Program-made: the position numbers and the translations under genes
The notes under the pieces: model-generated
The model's database searches: none
What the model was told of the DNA's origin: nothing
What the model saw: only the letters and a program-made list of their open reading frames with translations
Part shown: in pieces, positions 1 through 10,786 of the stretch
Numbering within the stretch: the first letter of the stretch is position 1
Layout of the letters: every line of letters begins with the position of its first letter
NCBI GenBank assembly: GCA_020881915.1
Contig: JAJFPB010000001.1
Coordinates: 3,782,001 to 3,846,000 of the forward strand
Length of the DNA stretch: 64,000 bases
Source of the DNA: Paramyrothecium sp. XJ0827
Lineage: Eukaryota > Ascomycota > Sordariomycetes > Hypocreales > Stachybotryaceae
Direction of reading: 5' to 3'

Positions 1-565
1 CTTGAGAAACAATAAGGCAGCTCTCGCAGCTCTTCCTGCTTCAGGCTCAAACCATCAGCAACCAACATACGCGCCTTGTGGAGCATGAGGGGGCTATGAT
101 GAGGGGAGGCTAACGTAACTTCGAGTACCTGACCCCAAGGTATTGATGTGCTCAGCCACGATCCTTCTAGAGTCGAGATACCTCTATGTAGCTCACAGCC
201 CCGCGGCGTCCTGGTCCCTGCAAGCTATTCATGATAGCTCGATACAAATGTATGGGAGCTCTTGGTCCATCTTGCGGCTGCTCCTAGTGCGGCGGACAAG
301 TACCGGCTTACGCTTGTGAATAAAGGGTACTTTGTCTTGCCCGTCCTCTTGCGTACCTGTTGGTCTGCCTGCCTGTCTTATCCGCAGCTTGACGTAAAGC
401 TGAGGTCGACTGCTTGAAGAATAATAACCTGAGCTGTGCCCACCTGCGTAGTCAACCTCTCTGGCCATTTCCTGTCAAACTCTTTCCAGCACTTGAACAT
501 TTGGAGACGTCGCAGCGGCCGAGGAAACACTTTTCTTTTCTCCAACCTCGTTCCGTGCCATCATC
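1..565. other. Upstream region of the annexin gene
   Basis: No gene is supported here. The stretch just before position 566 is moderately pyrimidine-rich and should hold the annexin promoter and leader. A short open frame on the minus strand at about 229-468 lies only about 100 bases from the annexin start and has neither a recognisable motif nor splice support. Confidence 0.5.
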
Positions 566-2204
566 ATGTCATACCAAGGATACGGGCAAGGCCGTAGGTG
601 AACCCCCATCCTTACCACCCATCGCGATGTGCTGCAAGGACCTCTGTCATTTCTAACACCTCGCAGAACCGCCTCCGCAAGGCTATGGCCAGCAATACAA
701 TCCCCAGGGACAGCAGTACCCTCCTCAGGGACAGTACCCTCCCCCGCAAGGCCAATACCCGCCGCCGCAAGGCCAGTATCCGCCTCAGCAAAACTACCAG
801 CAGCAGCACCCTCCGCCCGGTCAATACCCCCCTCCCAGCGGAAGTCCATATCCTCCTTCAGGAGGTCAGCAATCATACGGTCAACCGCCGCCACCACAGC
901 AACAGTATGGCGCTCCTCCCCCCGGCCAGTACAGTGCCCCGCCCCAAGGGCAGTACGGCGCGCCGCCGCCGGCCGGCCAGCCCTACGGAGCACCTCCACC
1001 TCAACAATACGGCGCTCCTCCCCAGCAGTATGGAGCACCTCCGCAACAACAGTACGGCGCTCCTGCACAGCAGCAATATGGTGCTCCTCCCCAACAGCAG
1101 CAGTACGGTGCTCCTCCACCGCAACAATACGGTGCCCTGCCTCAGCAGTACGGCGCTCCTCAGCACTATGGCCCGCCCACTCCGGCTTCGCTGGGCTACG
1201 GGGCGCCACAAATCATTCAATGGGATGCGACAGCAGATGCCAAGTCTCTTCGCAGCGCAATGAAGGGGTTTGGCACAGACGAGAAGGAGCTTATTCGGGT
1301 TCTTTCTTCAAAGGATCCTTTGCAGATTGAAGCCATTCGAACGACGTTTGAGAAGAACTTTAAGCGCAGCCTGATCGAGGACATCAAGGACGAGACAAGA
1401 GGTGACTTCGAGAAGGTATTGATCCAACTCGCACGGGGCCCGCTGTTGAACGACTGCCATGAGTTGTTCGAAGCAATGGATGGCATGGGCACAAAAGAGG
1501 TCGTCCTCAACGATGTGCTATTGTCGAGATCCAATGCCGACATTCAAGCTATCAAGAGCGCCTACCAGCGAACTTTCAGGAGAAGACTGGAGGACTCCCT
1601 CAAGTCAGATCTAAGTGGAAAAGTTGAGAGGCATTTCATGATTGTCTTAGCGGCGAATCGAGCTGAAGACTCAGCCCCGGTCATTCCTCAGCAGGTTGAA
1701 GAGGATACCATGAACATCTACAGAGCAACGGAAGGGAAGGTGGGAACCGACGAGGTTTTGGTCAGCAGCATCCTCAGCGGTAGGAACGACAACCAGATCC
1801 GTGCCATCGCCCATACCTATAAGCAGAAGTTCAACAAGGACTTGGAAGCCGTTATCAAGAGCGTATGTTCCCCAATGACACTTGCGCTAGCTCGGTAAAA
1901 TAACTAAATGAAACTACAGGAATTTTCTGGTCATCTAGAATCTGCGTTGCTCTTCCAGCTGCGCCACGCCAATGATAGGTTCATGCATGCTGCAGTGCTC
2001 TTTGAGGAGGCGATGGCCGGTGTCGGTACGAAGGACAAGCTGCTCATTGCCCGCGTCGTGCGATACCACTGGGACCGCAACGCCATGGCCAGCATCAAGG
2101 CGGCCTATCAACAGCGCTTCCGCAGAAGCCTCGCAAGCGCTATCAAGTCTGAGACTTCTGGCGATTACGAGAGGACACTGTTGGCTTGTATTGGGGAGTA
2201 CTAA
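566..2204 (+). CDS. anx14: Annexin with long Pro/Gln/Gly/Tyr-rich N-terminus
   Basis: Three exons (566-593, 667-1862, 1920-2204) join in phase to give about 502 residues. Intron 1 ends with a CTAAC branch point and CAG; intron 2 has an ACTAA branch point. The first roughly 200 residues are low complexity, built from repeated PPQGQY and YGAPPQQ units. Four annexin repeats follow, each with the type II calcium loop core (GFGTD, GMGTK, KVGTD, GVGTK) and the following helices, ending at GEY. Annexins bind acidic membrane phospholipids in a calcium-dependent way and take part in membrane traffic and repair. Fungal annexin XIV proteins have the same tail-plus-four-repeats plan. The loops ending in K instead of D (repeats 2 and 4) probably bind calcium weakly. 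The start at 566 gives a short first exon reading MSYQGYGQG, in keeping with the rest of the tail. The symbol is by analogy with Neurospora. Confidence 0.9.
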
Positions 2205-3556
2205 TCTGCGTGGGAGACGAGGTTTTCTTGAGTTTGGGGATTGTCCTTTGGCTGTTAGCGTTTGATTCCGGGTCTTTGGATTTCTGATATCTCATTGTCT
2301 AGATGTCGTCCCAAGTCGGACACGTGCTCATGAGGCGACTATGAACGACGGTTATTCTCTGCCCATTGGTTGAGTTCATGCTTTTTTCGCTCCAGTGTCG
2401 ATCGTGTCACTTGGGTGTAATGTTGCATCCAACATCTTCGTACATGCTGCCGTATTTATCAGTGATTTTGGTACTCAAATGTACAGAGCTGACAGTCCAA
2501 GTGGCCCCGATTTGCCTCTTATCAATGCTGGAGATCAGCGATGAGCAATTATTCTGCATGGAAAGAAAGCGCAAAGCAAAGTTCGAGACATCCTTGGCTA
2601 GCTGGTCCAATCGAGAGACCCATCAAGTACCTTGAAAGCATATGCCACCTTCGAAAAACTATGTGTAGGGTTTAAATAAGTAGGATGCAATGCAAAACTC
2701 TCTGTAGGGTAGCTTCTCGAAAGTGAAGATCGCTGCACAAATATGGTCGCAGCGTCGTATTATAGGAATGTACGGAGGAAACTCCATTGTGCTGCTTTGC
2801 CCCAAATAAATGCAGAACCTTTAATGTGCGGGACAAGGTGCCGAGGTCAATAGGGTGGTATTTTTGGCGGATGGAGGTACCCTGGTGGTGGTGAGAAGGA
2901 AAGTCTAGCCCCAAGATATTGTATCCTAGGCTATTCTGGATTTCCTGGATATGCGCGGGGGTCTGGTTACCTTCAGGGTATGACGGGTACACTGGTGGAA
3001 ATATGCACCAGTGTCACAAGCTTTTAAGAAATGAGAGCATTCTTGGTAGATAATAGTCTCCGAGCAGTAAAATACTGTGCATATGCAGCTTCTAGGAAGC
3101 GCTCGAATATGAATGGACCCTAGTAAAACGTAGGCCCCGAATCTCTAGGGTAACATGGGTTCAGCAAGCAACAGTGTCACTTGCCTGCTTATAAGTGTGG
3201 CTAAAATGTAAAAGAGGTTGGTGGGTCCCTATTTGAGGTGGGTAAGGTAGCCTAAGTGCCGAATATAACTGCCTAATATATGAGGGGTCCATTATAGAAC
3301 AAAGCAAGAACGCCCTTTAAGAATTATAAGTAAAACCACGCTAGTGCCCCACCCTAGTTATAAGTAACCTCTCTCTCCCTTGCAACTCCTAAATATTTTC
3401 TGGGCCCGCGTCAAGGCAAGGTGCAAATAAGCCGTTTGATCTCGTGATCCCGCGCGTTGGATGTGAATCACGCAAACGCGTGGTCATCGCATAACCCAAT
3501 AGCTCGTGATTGAACCAACGGGCATAATACAGGGCCTCGGGCAAGGCAACACCCAA
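2205..3556. other. Intergenic region with a coding-like remnant
   Basis: Annexin 3' flank and upstream region of the zinc-finger gene. The part at about 3000-3400 is AT-richer than the surroundings. On the minus strand a coding-like frame runs from about 3010 to 2675 (it includes GNQTPAHIQEIQNSLGYN) but has no ATG, no supported splice partner and no known motif, so I do not call it a gene. Confidence 0.4.
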
Positions 3557-5681
3557 ATGGAAGCACCGCAGCCTAACCCTGGGCATGCCGCGCGTTCTCC
3601 GACAGGCACTTCAACACCGCCAGTGCAGCCTCGTGTAAATGGAGGTGTAACACAGCCTGAGGCTACTGGTCAGCCCAGCAGCGCCTCCTCTGGTGCTCCA
3701 TCCCAAGTCGGGAGCTCAGCCTCGCCGCCGCTATCTCACCAGCCAACTTCTCAAAGGAACGGGCACGGTCTTCACGACGAGCCGCAGCGCCAACATGCGG
3801 GATCAAAAGGAGCTACTCCTCGACCCGCTGGCCAAGCACCGTCACCGGCATCAGGAGGAGAAACTGCATTGGATTGCTCAGATACACCAGATTACGCCGA
3901 GCTGACAAGGCTCATGAAACATGCGAGCCCACAAACCCTGCGGCAGGCCATCCGAGACCACTGGGGATTGTGTCTCCTAGGTTCGGAGTACCACACAGCC
4001 TTCATCGTAAGTTCAGAACGAGCCCGCGTTGCTATGCTGCTAACCGCAGCGTAGTTAAATGCCATGCTTCACCAGGCAGCGCCTGCAACCCTACGCCGGG
4101 CCGTGCAGGACTTCGGGCGGACAATGGTGCAAACAACGAAACTGCAGCTTCTGCAGCACTTCACTCCCCAGGACCTTGATGAGTCGGCAGACCTAATCTT
4201 GTCCAAGTGCGGCAACAAGTTCCTGGATCAAGCACTAGCACAGCGACTGGAAACTATCTCGGCTCGTCAGCTCCTGAATGCCTTGGCTCGAGCCGAGCGA
4301 CTCGGCTATGATGTTGAGGATATCGTTGAGGAGAAACAAGACTCCAAGCCGGAACACGTTTACCCTCTAGGGCATGCTCCTTTCCAGACATCTCTTGGTG
4401 GTCGCTCGCCATTTCAAGGCACAGCTTCGCCTGTACCTGTACCTGCACCACCCCCGGCTCCAGCTCTGGGTTCGACTGCAGTGCCCGTTCCAGGTTCCGC
4501 CCTTCAGGCCCCGGCTCCCCAAGGCCCTCAACAGACAACAGCCAACCCTCAAGAGGCCGCCCGGTCCGCCAGGGGCACGCCGAATGATACGAGTCTACAC
4601 GGTATCGAGTTTTGTGACCGGTGTGGTCGGCCATGCAGTGGGAAGCCTGCGCTCCACCATGTAAGATATGGTATCCTTGTGAACTCTTGGTGCTGTCGCT
4701 GACAATGACTAGCATAAATTGAAGAATGCCTGCCAATATAGGATGGCTGATATGAGCCGTTTCAATAGGGACATTTGTCCTCACTGCGGTGTTCTATTTG
4801 GGAGCAACGGGGGTCTTCACTACCACAAGAAGATAAGCGTCTGTGGAGTGTATGACGCGCAAAGGCTTCGTGATGTCATGGATCTTCTTAAGAGAAGTTC
4901 TGGCGTGCCGTCACCTGCGATGACAGGGCCAGCCGTTAAGAGCTTCGTGAAGAGCTCCAGTGCGTCGCTCTCGACACCCAGCCAGCCCACGACACCAATC
5001 AGGCCACAAGCAACCACGGCACCCTCCAGCAGTGACCCCTATGCCAGTCTAACGCCAGACCAACGAGAAAAGTTCGACCAAGAAATGAAGGAGGTTGAAG
5101 AGTATTACGGAGGATTGATGAGGGAAGTTGTGCAGAACATGCCTCCTCACCAGCAAGAGCAGGAGCTGGCCAAGATAAAAAACCGCTTCAACACCAAGCA
5201 GAGTCTGACGCGCAAGAAGTATGGAATTAGATTGCGCGGTAGACGCTCACGATCGCAAATGGAAGAGGCGGATCGTAGCCTTGGCATTACGACGCCCTCC
5301 TCACAGCCGCAGTCCACGAAGCGGCCGCGCCACGAGAATGGAACTGAACACCACGCGCCAACGGGCCAGGCGCCGACACCTATACAAAGGGTGCCCTTAT
5401 CAGAAATGGGAGGGCTAACCAACTCGTCTGCTACGGCCGAGCACGTTGATCCCACGACTACGCTTACCCCATCAAAGCCGCGGTATATTCCTCCGGGACG
5501 ATCTCCGGGACAGTCTAGCCAACCCAGCGTCAACGGAACCCACGCAGTGAATTCTAAGGGAACGACTGCGGCAGATCCTATGGAGATAGACGACGACGAC
5601 AATGGCTCGGACTCTGATGACGAAGACATTCCTGCCAGGTCATCAGTAGGTGCTGACGATGCCCCCACAGCGCAGATGTAA
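3557..5681 (+). CDS. Tandem C2HC zinc-finger protein, function unknown
   Basis: Exons 3557-4006, 4055-4660 and 4713-5681 join in phase 0 to give about 674 residues. The upstream in-frame codon at 3506 is GTG, so 3557 is the first ATG. Order: a disordered Pro/Ser/Gln-rich N-terminus (about 1-115); a helical region (about 118-265) with two related segments, ASPQTLRQAIRDH and AAPATLRRAVQDF; a Pro/Ala linker; two zinc fingers at about 337-359 and 374-396, both Cx2Cx12Hx5C with a shared Leu-His-x-His-Lys core; a charged helical stretch (about 440-510) with basic residues; and an acidic tail (DDDDNGSDSDDED). Intron 2 cuts finger 1 between two histidines, and the spliced finger aligns residue for residue with finger 2, which supports the gene model. 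Probably a nuclear nucleic-acid-binding protein, by inference. I do not recognise the family. Confidence 0.7.
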
Positions 5682-8600
5682 GGTGGTTGATGATGAGAAT
5701 GTGCAGTTTAACCCTTGACTGGTGCATTTACATGAGGCATCCCACAACCGATACCACGGCGGGATGTATCGAGAAGGGCGCTAGGAATTGACGGCGGGTT
5801 TAGCATTGGTTTGGAGTTTATGTCTTGCTATGGCTCGGGTTCGCGATGGCACGCCAAGGAGTACCCAAAAGTCACCAGCGGGTTCAATTGCCTATCGCAG
5901 TTCAGATGGCAAAATTGCATCAAAGGCTTTGCTGGGTTTAGGAGCGGAGGTGAACACGGCACGGATGGTTTCATGCTTACGGTGAGAGTCGGATAGATTT
6001 ATTGATACCCAGGACAACCAGTGCAGGCACGCGGTTGGCTACAGTACCTCATCTCATGCTTTGCTGAACCAAGTGCTAGAGCGCTTGCATAATGGAGAGA
6101 GGGGAGAAGTAATTGGTGACGTTGCGGCAATAGGGGTGGACTGAACTTGCATTGCGTTGCATGTGACGCGTTCCTCATCTCAACTTTTTTTAAAGTCATG
6201 TATTTGACGTCAGTAAATCAATCTTGAAACTGTTTCGCTTAAAGATGGGATGGGATGGGCGGTTGGTAAGGCTAGCTTGGCCCAGGGGATCGACACGTGT
6301 TGGCTGGGAAGAGAGGTGCCAGAAATAAAGAGAAGCAGAAACGGCGGGAGTCGCAAGACAGATTCGCAGGACAATTGGAGTCTGTGCCCCTTCCTTTTTG
6401 TACAAAACAACGGTTGACTGTCGTTGTTTCCGAGAATAGCAGCATTCGACGGATTGGATTGGATCCATTGGGTTGCGTGTGGGTGGGCAGGGCCAGCGCA
6501 AGGGTCCGGTGCCGAGCATTGAGCGACATGGCACCCTGGGCGCTGCGGGCTGGGATTGGCCGGGGCGGTCGTCCGTTGTTAGAGGCTTGTTCGTGTCAGA
6601 TTGAGCAAGCGAAAGTGAACGGGTTCACGAGCGATATTGGCCGTTTCTGATTGAGGGTTGAGCTTGTCGCAGGCTTAATTTTGGAGATTGTGCCGCTTGG
6701 TTGCTGTGCCTCCCGGTCCTTCATATGGATCGGACTTGGGACAAAGGGGAGAACATGTCTTTGCCAGATGAGCGCCGGAGATAGTTGAGCTGGGCTACTC
6801 TTGCAGGCGCTGTCATTGGGTGATTGCTGCAGCTCTCTACTGAGATACTGACGATACTGGTGATACTGATGTTTCTGTCGTCAGCATACTCCACCAGTGT
6901 CTTCCACGTCGGGCTGTCACGAGAGAGCGGTAGAAAGGAAGAGAAGTAAAAACCAAAAACCTTTAAGCATCAAGCGGTTAGTACTGTATCGACCAAACAA
7001 GGGTCAGCACGATTCAGTGGATTGATTGTCTGGGGTTGGCGCGGAATCGAACGGTCGAGCTGCTTCCACCCTGGAGAGCGACACGGCTTGGTGAGACGGA
7101 ACAAAGATCCTTCTGCTTGGATGGAGCGGGCCATGTTTGGGTCCCGTCCCCCCCTCGGGCCCCGACTAGAGAGAGCTTCCTCCTTGAACAAAATTAGCTC
7201 CAAGGTTCGGCGCCGTGCCCCCCGGGGGCCGCCTTGAGGCCCTTCATCAATGGCAGACGCAGGCGCGGCGAAGCGCCTCTGCCTTTCGAAACAAGAGCAG
7301 GTTGAGGATAAAAAAGACGTGAGACAAGCGACTTAAAGATAGCACTTTTCTTCAATTGCGGAGGTGGCTGGTGCTTGGGCCGTTTGCAATGCATACCGTC
7401 CTGGCCGGTCCTGTTGTCTCACTTACAGACATGTCTGACTGCCACGGAAGGTTGGTGGGCTACGTCGACCCATACACTAGTTATCCAATTGAACCGCCTC
7501 GGGGGCCCTCGGAGTCAGATCGCGTGAGCCGTGGTTCCGTTCCGTCGTCAGCAGATCAACGCGATGAGCGCTGGGAACAGCAGCCAGCCCCCACGAGACA
7601 CCGCCAACGAGCGTGAGCGTGAGGACGAGGATGAGGATGGATGCTTTGGGCGCAGGGGGGGGGGAGAGAGAGCTCGGACCTTGCCGACTTGGCCTGGCCC
7701 AGCGAACAAGCTCGTTCGCAACGCAGCCGTCCCTGGCCATGTGGAACTTCAATTTCCTCCAGGCCCGGCTCCGTTCATCTCTCGCTCGCTTGAATAGGAG
7801 GTGCAGTGCAGGCAGAGTACGTGTCCGGCACAGGCAAGCCCGCAAAGGGAAGCAGTGATGAGGCACGAGGGCATTCGAGGGGGGGGAGGAAGTGGGCGCG
7901 CGCGGCGTTCAACGAATAACCGTCTCGTTCACGATCCTGCTCCTGCGTGTCCCCCCCCAGCCCTTTCACGCGGGGACAGAGGCCAAGCGGCAGTGATTGT
8001 CAAGCCCGGCCCCCGCGCGTGATTGGCCTGCGAGCCGCCAGGAGACCTGCCAGCGAGGCCACACGGAGCGTCGCCAATTGAATGCCACGGCAAGGGAATG
8101 AAACGCAAGATCCCTGCGACGCTGCCTCGCCTGATCGCATGCGGATACGCAGCCTCCGGCCGCCCATTGGCCCGGCCCCCCCCTGCTTCTATCCTCTCTG
8201 CCTCTGCTTCTGGGATCCAGTGTTTCGGACCCCTCCTGGTCGACCTGGCCATGTTTCGGACCATGGCCAGATCGAGGAATCGAGGAGGATCCCCAAGGCC
8301 CGAGAGGAACCTGTGCCCACGCGCAAAAATGTATGGCGTGCCGAGGTACCTCCAGCCGTGCCCGCGACCTCGTCCACCGCGCCTCTTCTTCCTTCGAGCC
8401 ATCCTCTTCCTCTTTTTCTTCCCTCTCCTCCCCCTCTTCCTTTCTCCGTCGTCGCGCGCCTAGCCCTTCCGCCTTCGCTTCTCTGCTCTGACTGGTTCAG
8501 ATTGTTGTTGCTCGTCTGGTCTCGAGATAAACACTCTTCCCCCCCCGCCGTTCCCTCTTCCCCCGGACCCTCAGGTCTTGTTTCCTGGACCTCCACGTTT

Positions 8601-8855
8601 CACCATCGCTACTCTCTTCCCTTGACTCTTGTTCCTTTCGGACAGGACTGGTTCCTACTACGTTGCCATAATAGTTACCCCTCTCTGCCCTGGCTGGCCT
8701 CCTCTACTTCTGCTCTCTTCAGACGCCCAGGTCGTCTTGAAGCCACCGCTGGCCCGTTGGATCACGACCGCCTCTTAGGAACGAACGAACCCCCCTCCGC
8801 CGACTGAAGGCCCTCATAACCATAATCAAAAGCAACACCCGAACCCTTTGCCAAC
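5682..8855. other. Long upstream region of the BTB gene
   Basis: About 3.2 kb with no coding region I can support; the open frames here lack motifs and splice partners. It contains G-runs and C-runs (for example near 7660, 7880 and 7950) and ends in a pyrimidine-rich block. Confidence 0.5.
8385..8855 (+). promoter_or_regulatory. Pyrimidine-rich leader/promoter of the BTB gene
   Basis: The plus strand is very rich in C and T with repeated TCTTCC, CCTCTT and CTCTTCC runs from about 8385 to 8760. It then becomes A-rich just before the ATG at 8856, which sits in a CCAACATGG context. CT-rich tracts near the transcription start are typical of highly expressed filamentous-fungal genes. The role is inferred from composition only. 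Confidence 0.45.
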
Positions 8856-9926
8856 ATGGTTTCCGTTCTTGCGCCGGAGTCGCTCACTCCCTTCTCGAAC
8901 CCTTTCAACAAGATGTCGTCTTCACACCAGTCTTTGACAAAATCATCGTCGACATCCTCAGCATCTACAACCTCCTCGACACGGTCCGAGCGCGCCACCG
9001 TCCTCATCGGCCCTAAGCAAGTCAAGTTCAAGGCCAACAGGAAGATGCTCTGTGCTGTTTCGTCCTTCTTCCGCGAACAGCTCGAGGACCACTCGCAGCC
9101 AAAGACCGTTTCCCTATGGCTGCCTGGCGAGTCCCCCGCCATGTTTGCCCTCTTCGTTGAGTGGCTTCACTCCCGCACGACCTTCCGATGCTTCCTCGAC
9201 GACGCCATCAACACCGCCCACGAGACGAGCCACCAGGCCACCCGCGAGTTCCACTGGGCCCTCATCCACCTGCACCTCTTCGCCTCCCATCTGTCCATCT
9301 TCCACCTTCAGGACCTTGCCATGGACGCCCTGCAGGATCTTTACCTCCGCTGCGATTGGGATGTGCCGCCCAGCCTCATCTCCTACTTGTACACCAAGTG
9401 CGAGTCGCTTCCCTCGGTTCGCTTAAGGCGCTGGGCTGTGGCAATGGTCGCCTTCTCCATGGCTGGCGGTTCTCACATGAAGTTCCACCCCCAGGACTCG
9501 GACACATCGGACCCTTCGCACTTCCAGAAGCTCCTGGAGACACTCCCAGAGTTTGAAATGGACTACACCATGCACATGCGCAAGATCCGGTCATCGAGAC
9601 TTGATATCCGCTTGAAGAACCCGCAGCTGCGCATTCCTGCCAACAAGCTCCGCAACGATGAGCGCTCCTTCGGCTTCCGCGAGTGCTCCTTCCATTCGCA
9701 CCGCGCCGCCGTCGGTCAGCGCCGCTGTCCCCACGCCATGATCGCTCCCGATAGCCCGGCGTCACCCATGGGTCATCCCTGCGAGATGGTCCTGACTGGC
9801 CTGTCAGCCCCTGGCCGTCGCGAGAACGAGCCGTCTACCTACGTGCCCATGACGAACGACGACTGGGAGGATGATCTCGCGAAGACGGTCAAGCACATGC
9901 GTTCAATCTCGAGTACAAGGAAGTAA
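8856..9926 (+). CDS. BTB/POZ-domain-like protein
   Basis: Single-exon gene of 356 residues. After a Ser/Thr-rich N-terminus (about 1-45) comes a BTB-like fold (about 46-150): the strand ATVLIGPKQVKFKANRKML, the helix SSFFREQL, then LWLPGESPAMFALFVEWLH, matching the order of fungal BTB proteins in which the buried HxxL-type segment precedes the dimer helices. The following helices (about 125-210) resemble the region after the domain in fungal BTB proteins. The C-terminal third is basic and Ser/Pro-containing with no known motif. BTB domains mediate homodimerisation or binding to cullin-3, but no second effector domain (Kelch, zinc finger) is visible, so its role is open. The preceding pyrimidine-rich leader suggests solid expression. 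Confidence 0.65.
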   Translation: MVSVLAPESLTPFSNPFNKMSSSHQSLTKSSSTSSASTTSSTRSERATVLIGPKQVKFKANRKMLCAVSSFFREQLEDHSQPKTVSLWLPGESPAMFALFVEWLHSRTTFRCFLDDAINTAHETSHQATREFHWALIHLHLFASHLSIFHLQDLAMDALQDLYLRCDWDVPPSLISYLYTKCESLPSVRLRRWAVAMVAFSMAGGSHMKFHPQDSDTSDPSHFQKLLETLPEFEMDYTMHMRKIRSSRLDIRLKNPQLRIPANKLRNDERSFGFRECSFHSHRAAVGQRRCPHAMIAPDSPASPMGHPCEMVLTGLSAPGRRENEPSTYVPMTNDDWEDDLAKTVKHMRSISSTRK

Positions 9927-10473
9927 GACGAGAAGGTTCTCGGGGGAGTGGAGACGGACCTCGACGGTCAAGGCATTCGACATGCGCCACGCTGCCCAGA
10001 CACCGATGGGAGGAGTGAGATGGGTTAATAGAGGGTTCGACCTCGTTTCTTGTATATACCTTGGGTTCAGAGAGCAAGCATAGCTTTGGAGTCCGCATAT
10101 GGCGCCTACGGATCGCTCAGACGGGAAATGAAAGATGAACTACCACATGAGAACAAGGACCATGACTGCTGTTCGTGACTGTTGTTCCTGACTGTCCTGA
10201 GTTACGCCATCGCGCGCTGGTTCAAAGATGATATCACATGAATGGCACAATTTGTTGCCCCAACCTCCTGGTGGAACGTCGCTGTTCTACACAACGCCTC
10301 GTTCAGACTTTACTCTTGAGGCTGTATGAGCCTGCGTTTACCTCCATTCCATGTGATTGTTTGTCTTTTCCGGCGCCACATGCTGTTTCGTGGCTTTCCC
10401 GCACACCTGGTTCCAGATGATGTCCGGTAAATCGAAGAAAGGGGGAGACAAAAAAGGAGACAACAGCAGCAGC
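9927..10473. other. Intergenic region between BTB gene and 5S genes
   Basis: 3' flank of the BTB gene. I see no gene or clear repeat in it. An A-rich stretch from about 10430 leads into the 5S termination site. Confidence 0.4.
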
Positions 10474-10478
10474 AAAAA
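10474..10478 (-). terminator. Pol III terminator of 5S copy 1
   Basis: On the minus strand a run of five T lies four bases after the 3' end of the 5S sequence, the usual RNA polymerase III stop signal. Confidence 0.6.
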
Positions 10479-10482
10479 TAAG

Positions 10483-10601
10483 ACATACAACAGCCGGTAT
10501 TCGCTGGTCGTCACCGACCCAACTACTAATCTGCCCCTTACAAGTTTAACTAGGGGAGAGCGGACGGGATCCCGTGTATTCTTGTAGGTATGGTCGTATG
10601 T
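10483..10601 (-). rRNA. 5S ribosomal RNA, copy 1
   Basis: Read on the minus strand the sequence begins ACATACGACCATA and ends GCTGTTGTATGT, 119 bases long, which is the standard fungal 5S size. The ends pair as helix I. The conserved internal control region is present (TTAGTAGTTGGGTCGGTGACG, close to the Neurospora 5S sequence as I remember it), as is the GGGATCCCGTCCGCTC segment of helix III. It differs from copy 2 at about ten positions, including one compensatory pair in helix II. Dispersed 5S genes transcribed by RNA polymerase III with TFIIIA are the rule in Pezizomycotina. The complementary strand reads as a protein-like open frame, which is an artefact. Confidence 0.9.
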
Positions 10602-10662
10602 AGTGAAGAGAGAGGCCCGGAAACCTTAAGAGGGCAACATCGTGACATGGTAGTCGAGAAGC

Positions 10663-10667
10663 AAAAA
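10663..10667 (-). terminator. Pol III terminator of 5S copy 2
   Basis: The minus strand carries a run of T immediately after the 3' end of the second 5S sequence, consistent with RNA polymerase III termination. Confidence 0.6.
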
Positions 10668-10786
10668 ACATACAACAGCCGGTGTTCGCTGGTCGTCACC
10701 GACCCAACTACTAATCTGCCGCTCACAAGTTTAATTAAGGGAGAGCGGACGGGATCCCATGTTCTCTTGTGGCTATGGTCGTATGT
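10668..10786 (-). rRNA. 5S ribosomal RNA, copy 2
   Basis: Second 119-base 5S gene, same strand, 66 bases upstream of copy 1. It has the same start (ACATACGACCATAG), the same internal promoter region and a helix I formed by its ends. Helix II pairs CACAAG with CTTGTG; copy 1 has TACAAG with CTTGTA, so both partners changed together. This argues that both copies are or recently were functional. About 109 of 119 positions are identical between the copies. Confidence 0.9.

Noticed and set aside
229..468. Minus-strand open frame divergent from annexin
   Set aside because: 79 codons with no motif, inside the annexin promoter; no splice or homology support.
475..1330. Long open frames on the minus strand and other plus frames over the annexin N-terminus
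   Set aside because: They are by-products of the GC-rich Pro/Gln/Gly repeat; the annexin frame alone continues into a recognised domain.
7020..7110. tRNA-like GGAATCGAAC / GTTCGATTCC box
   Set aside because: No matching D-arm, anticodon arm or acceptor stem could be built around it. Other GGTTCGA-like boxes (near 10031 and 13845) failed the same test.
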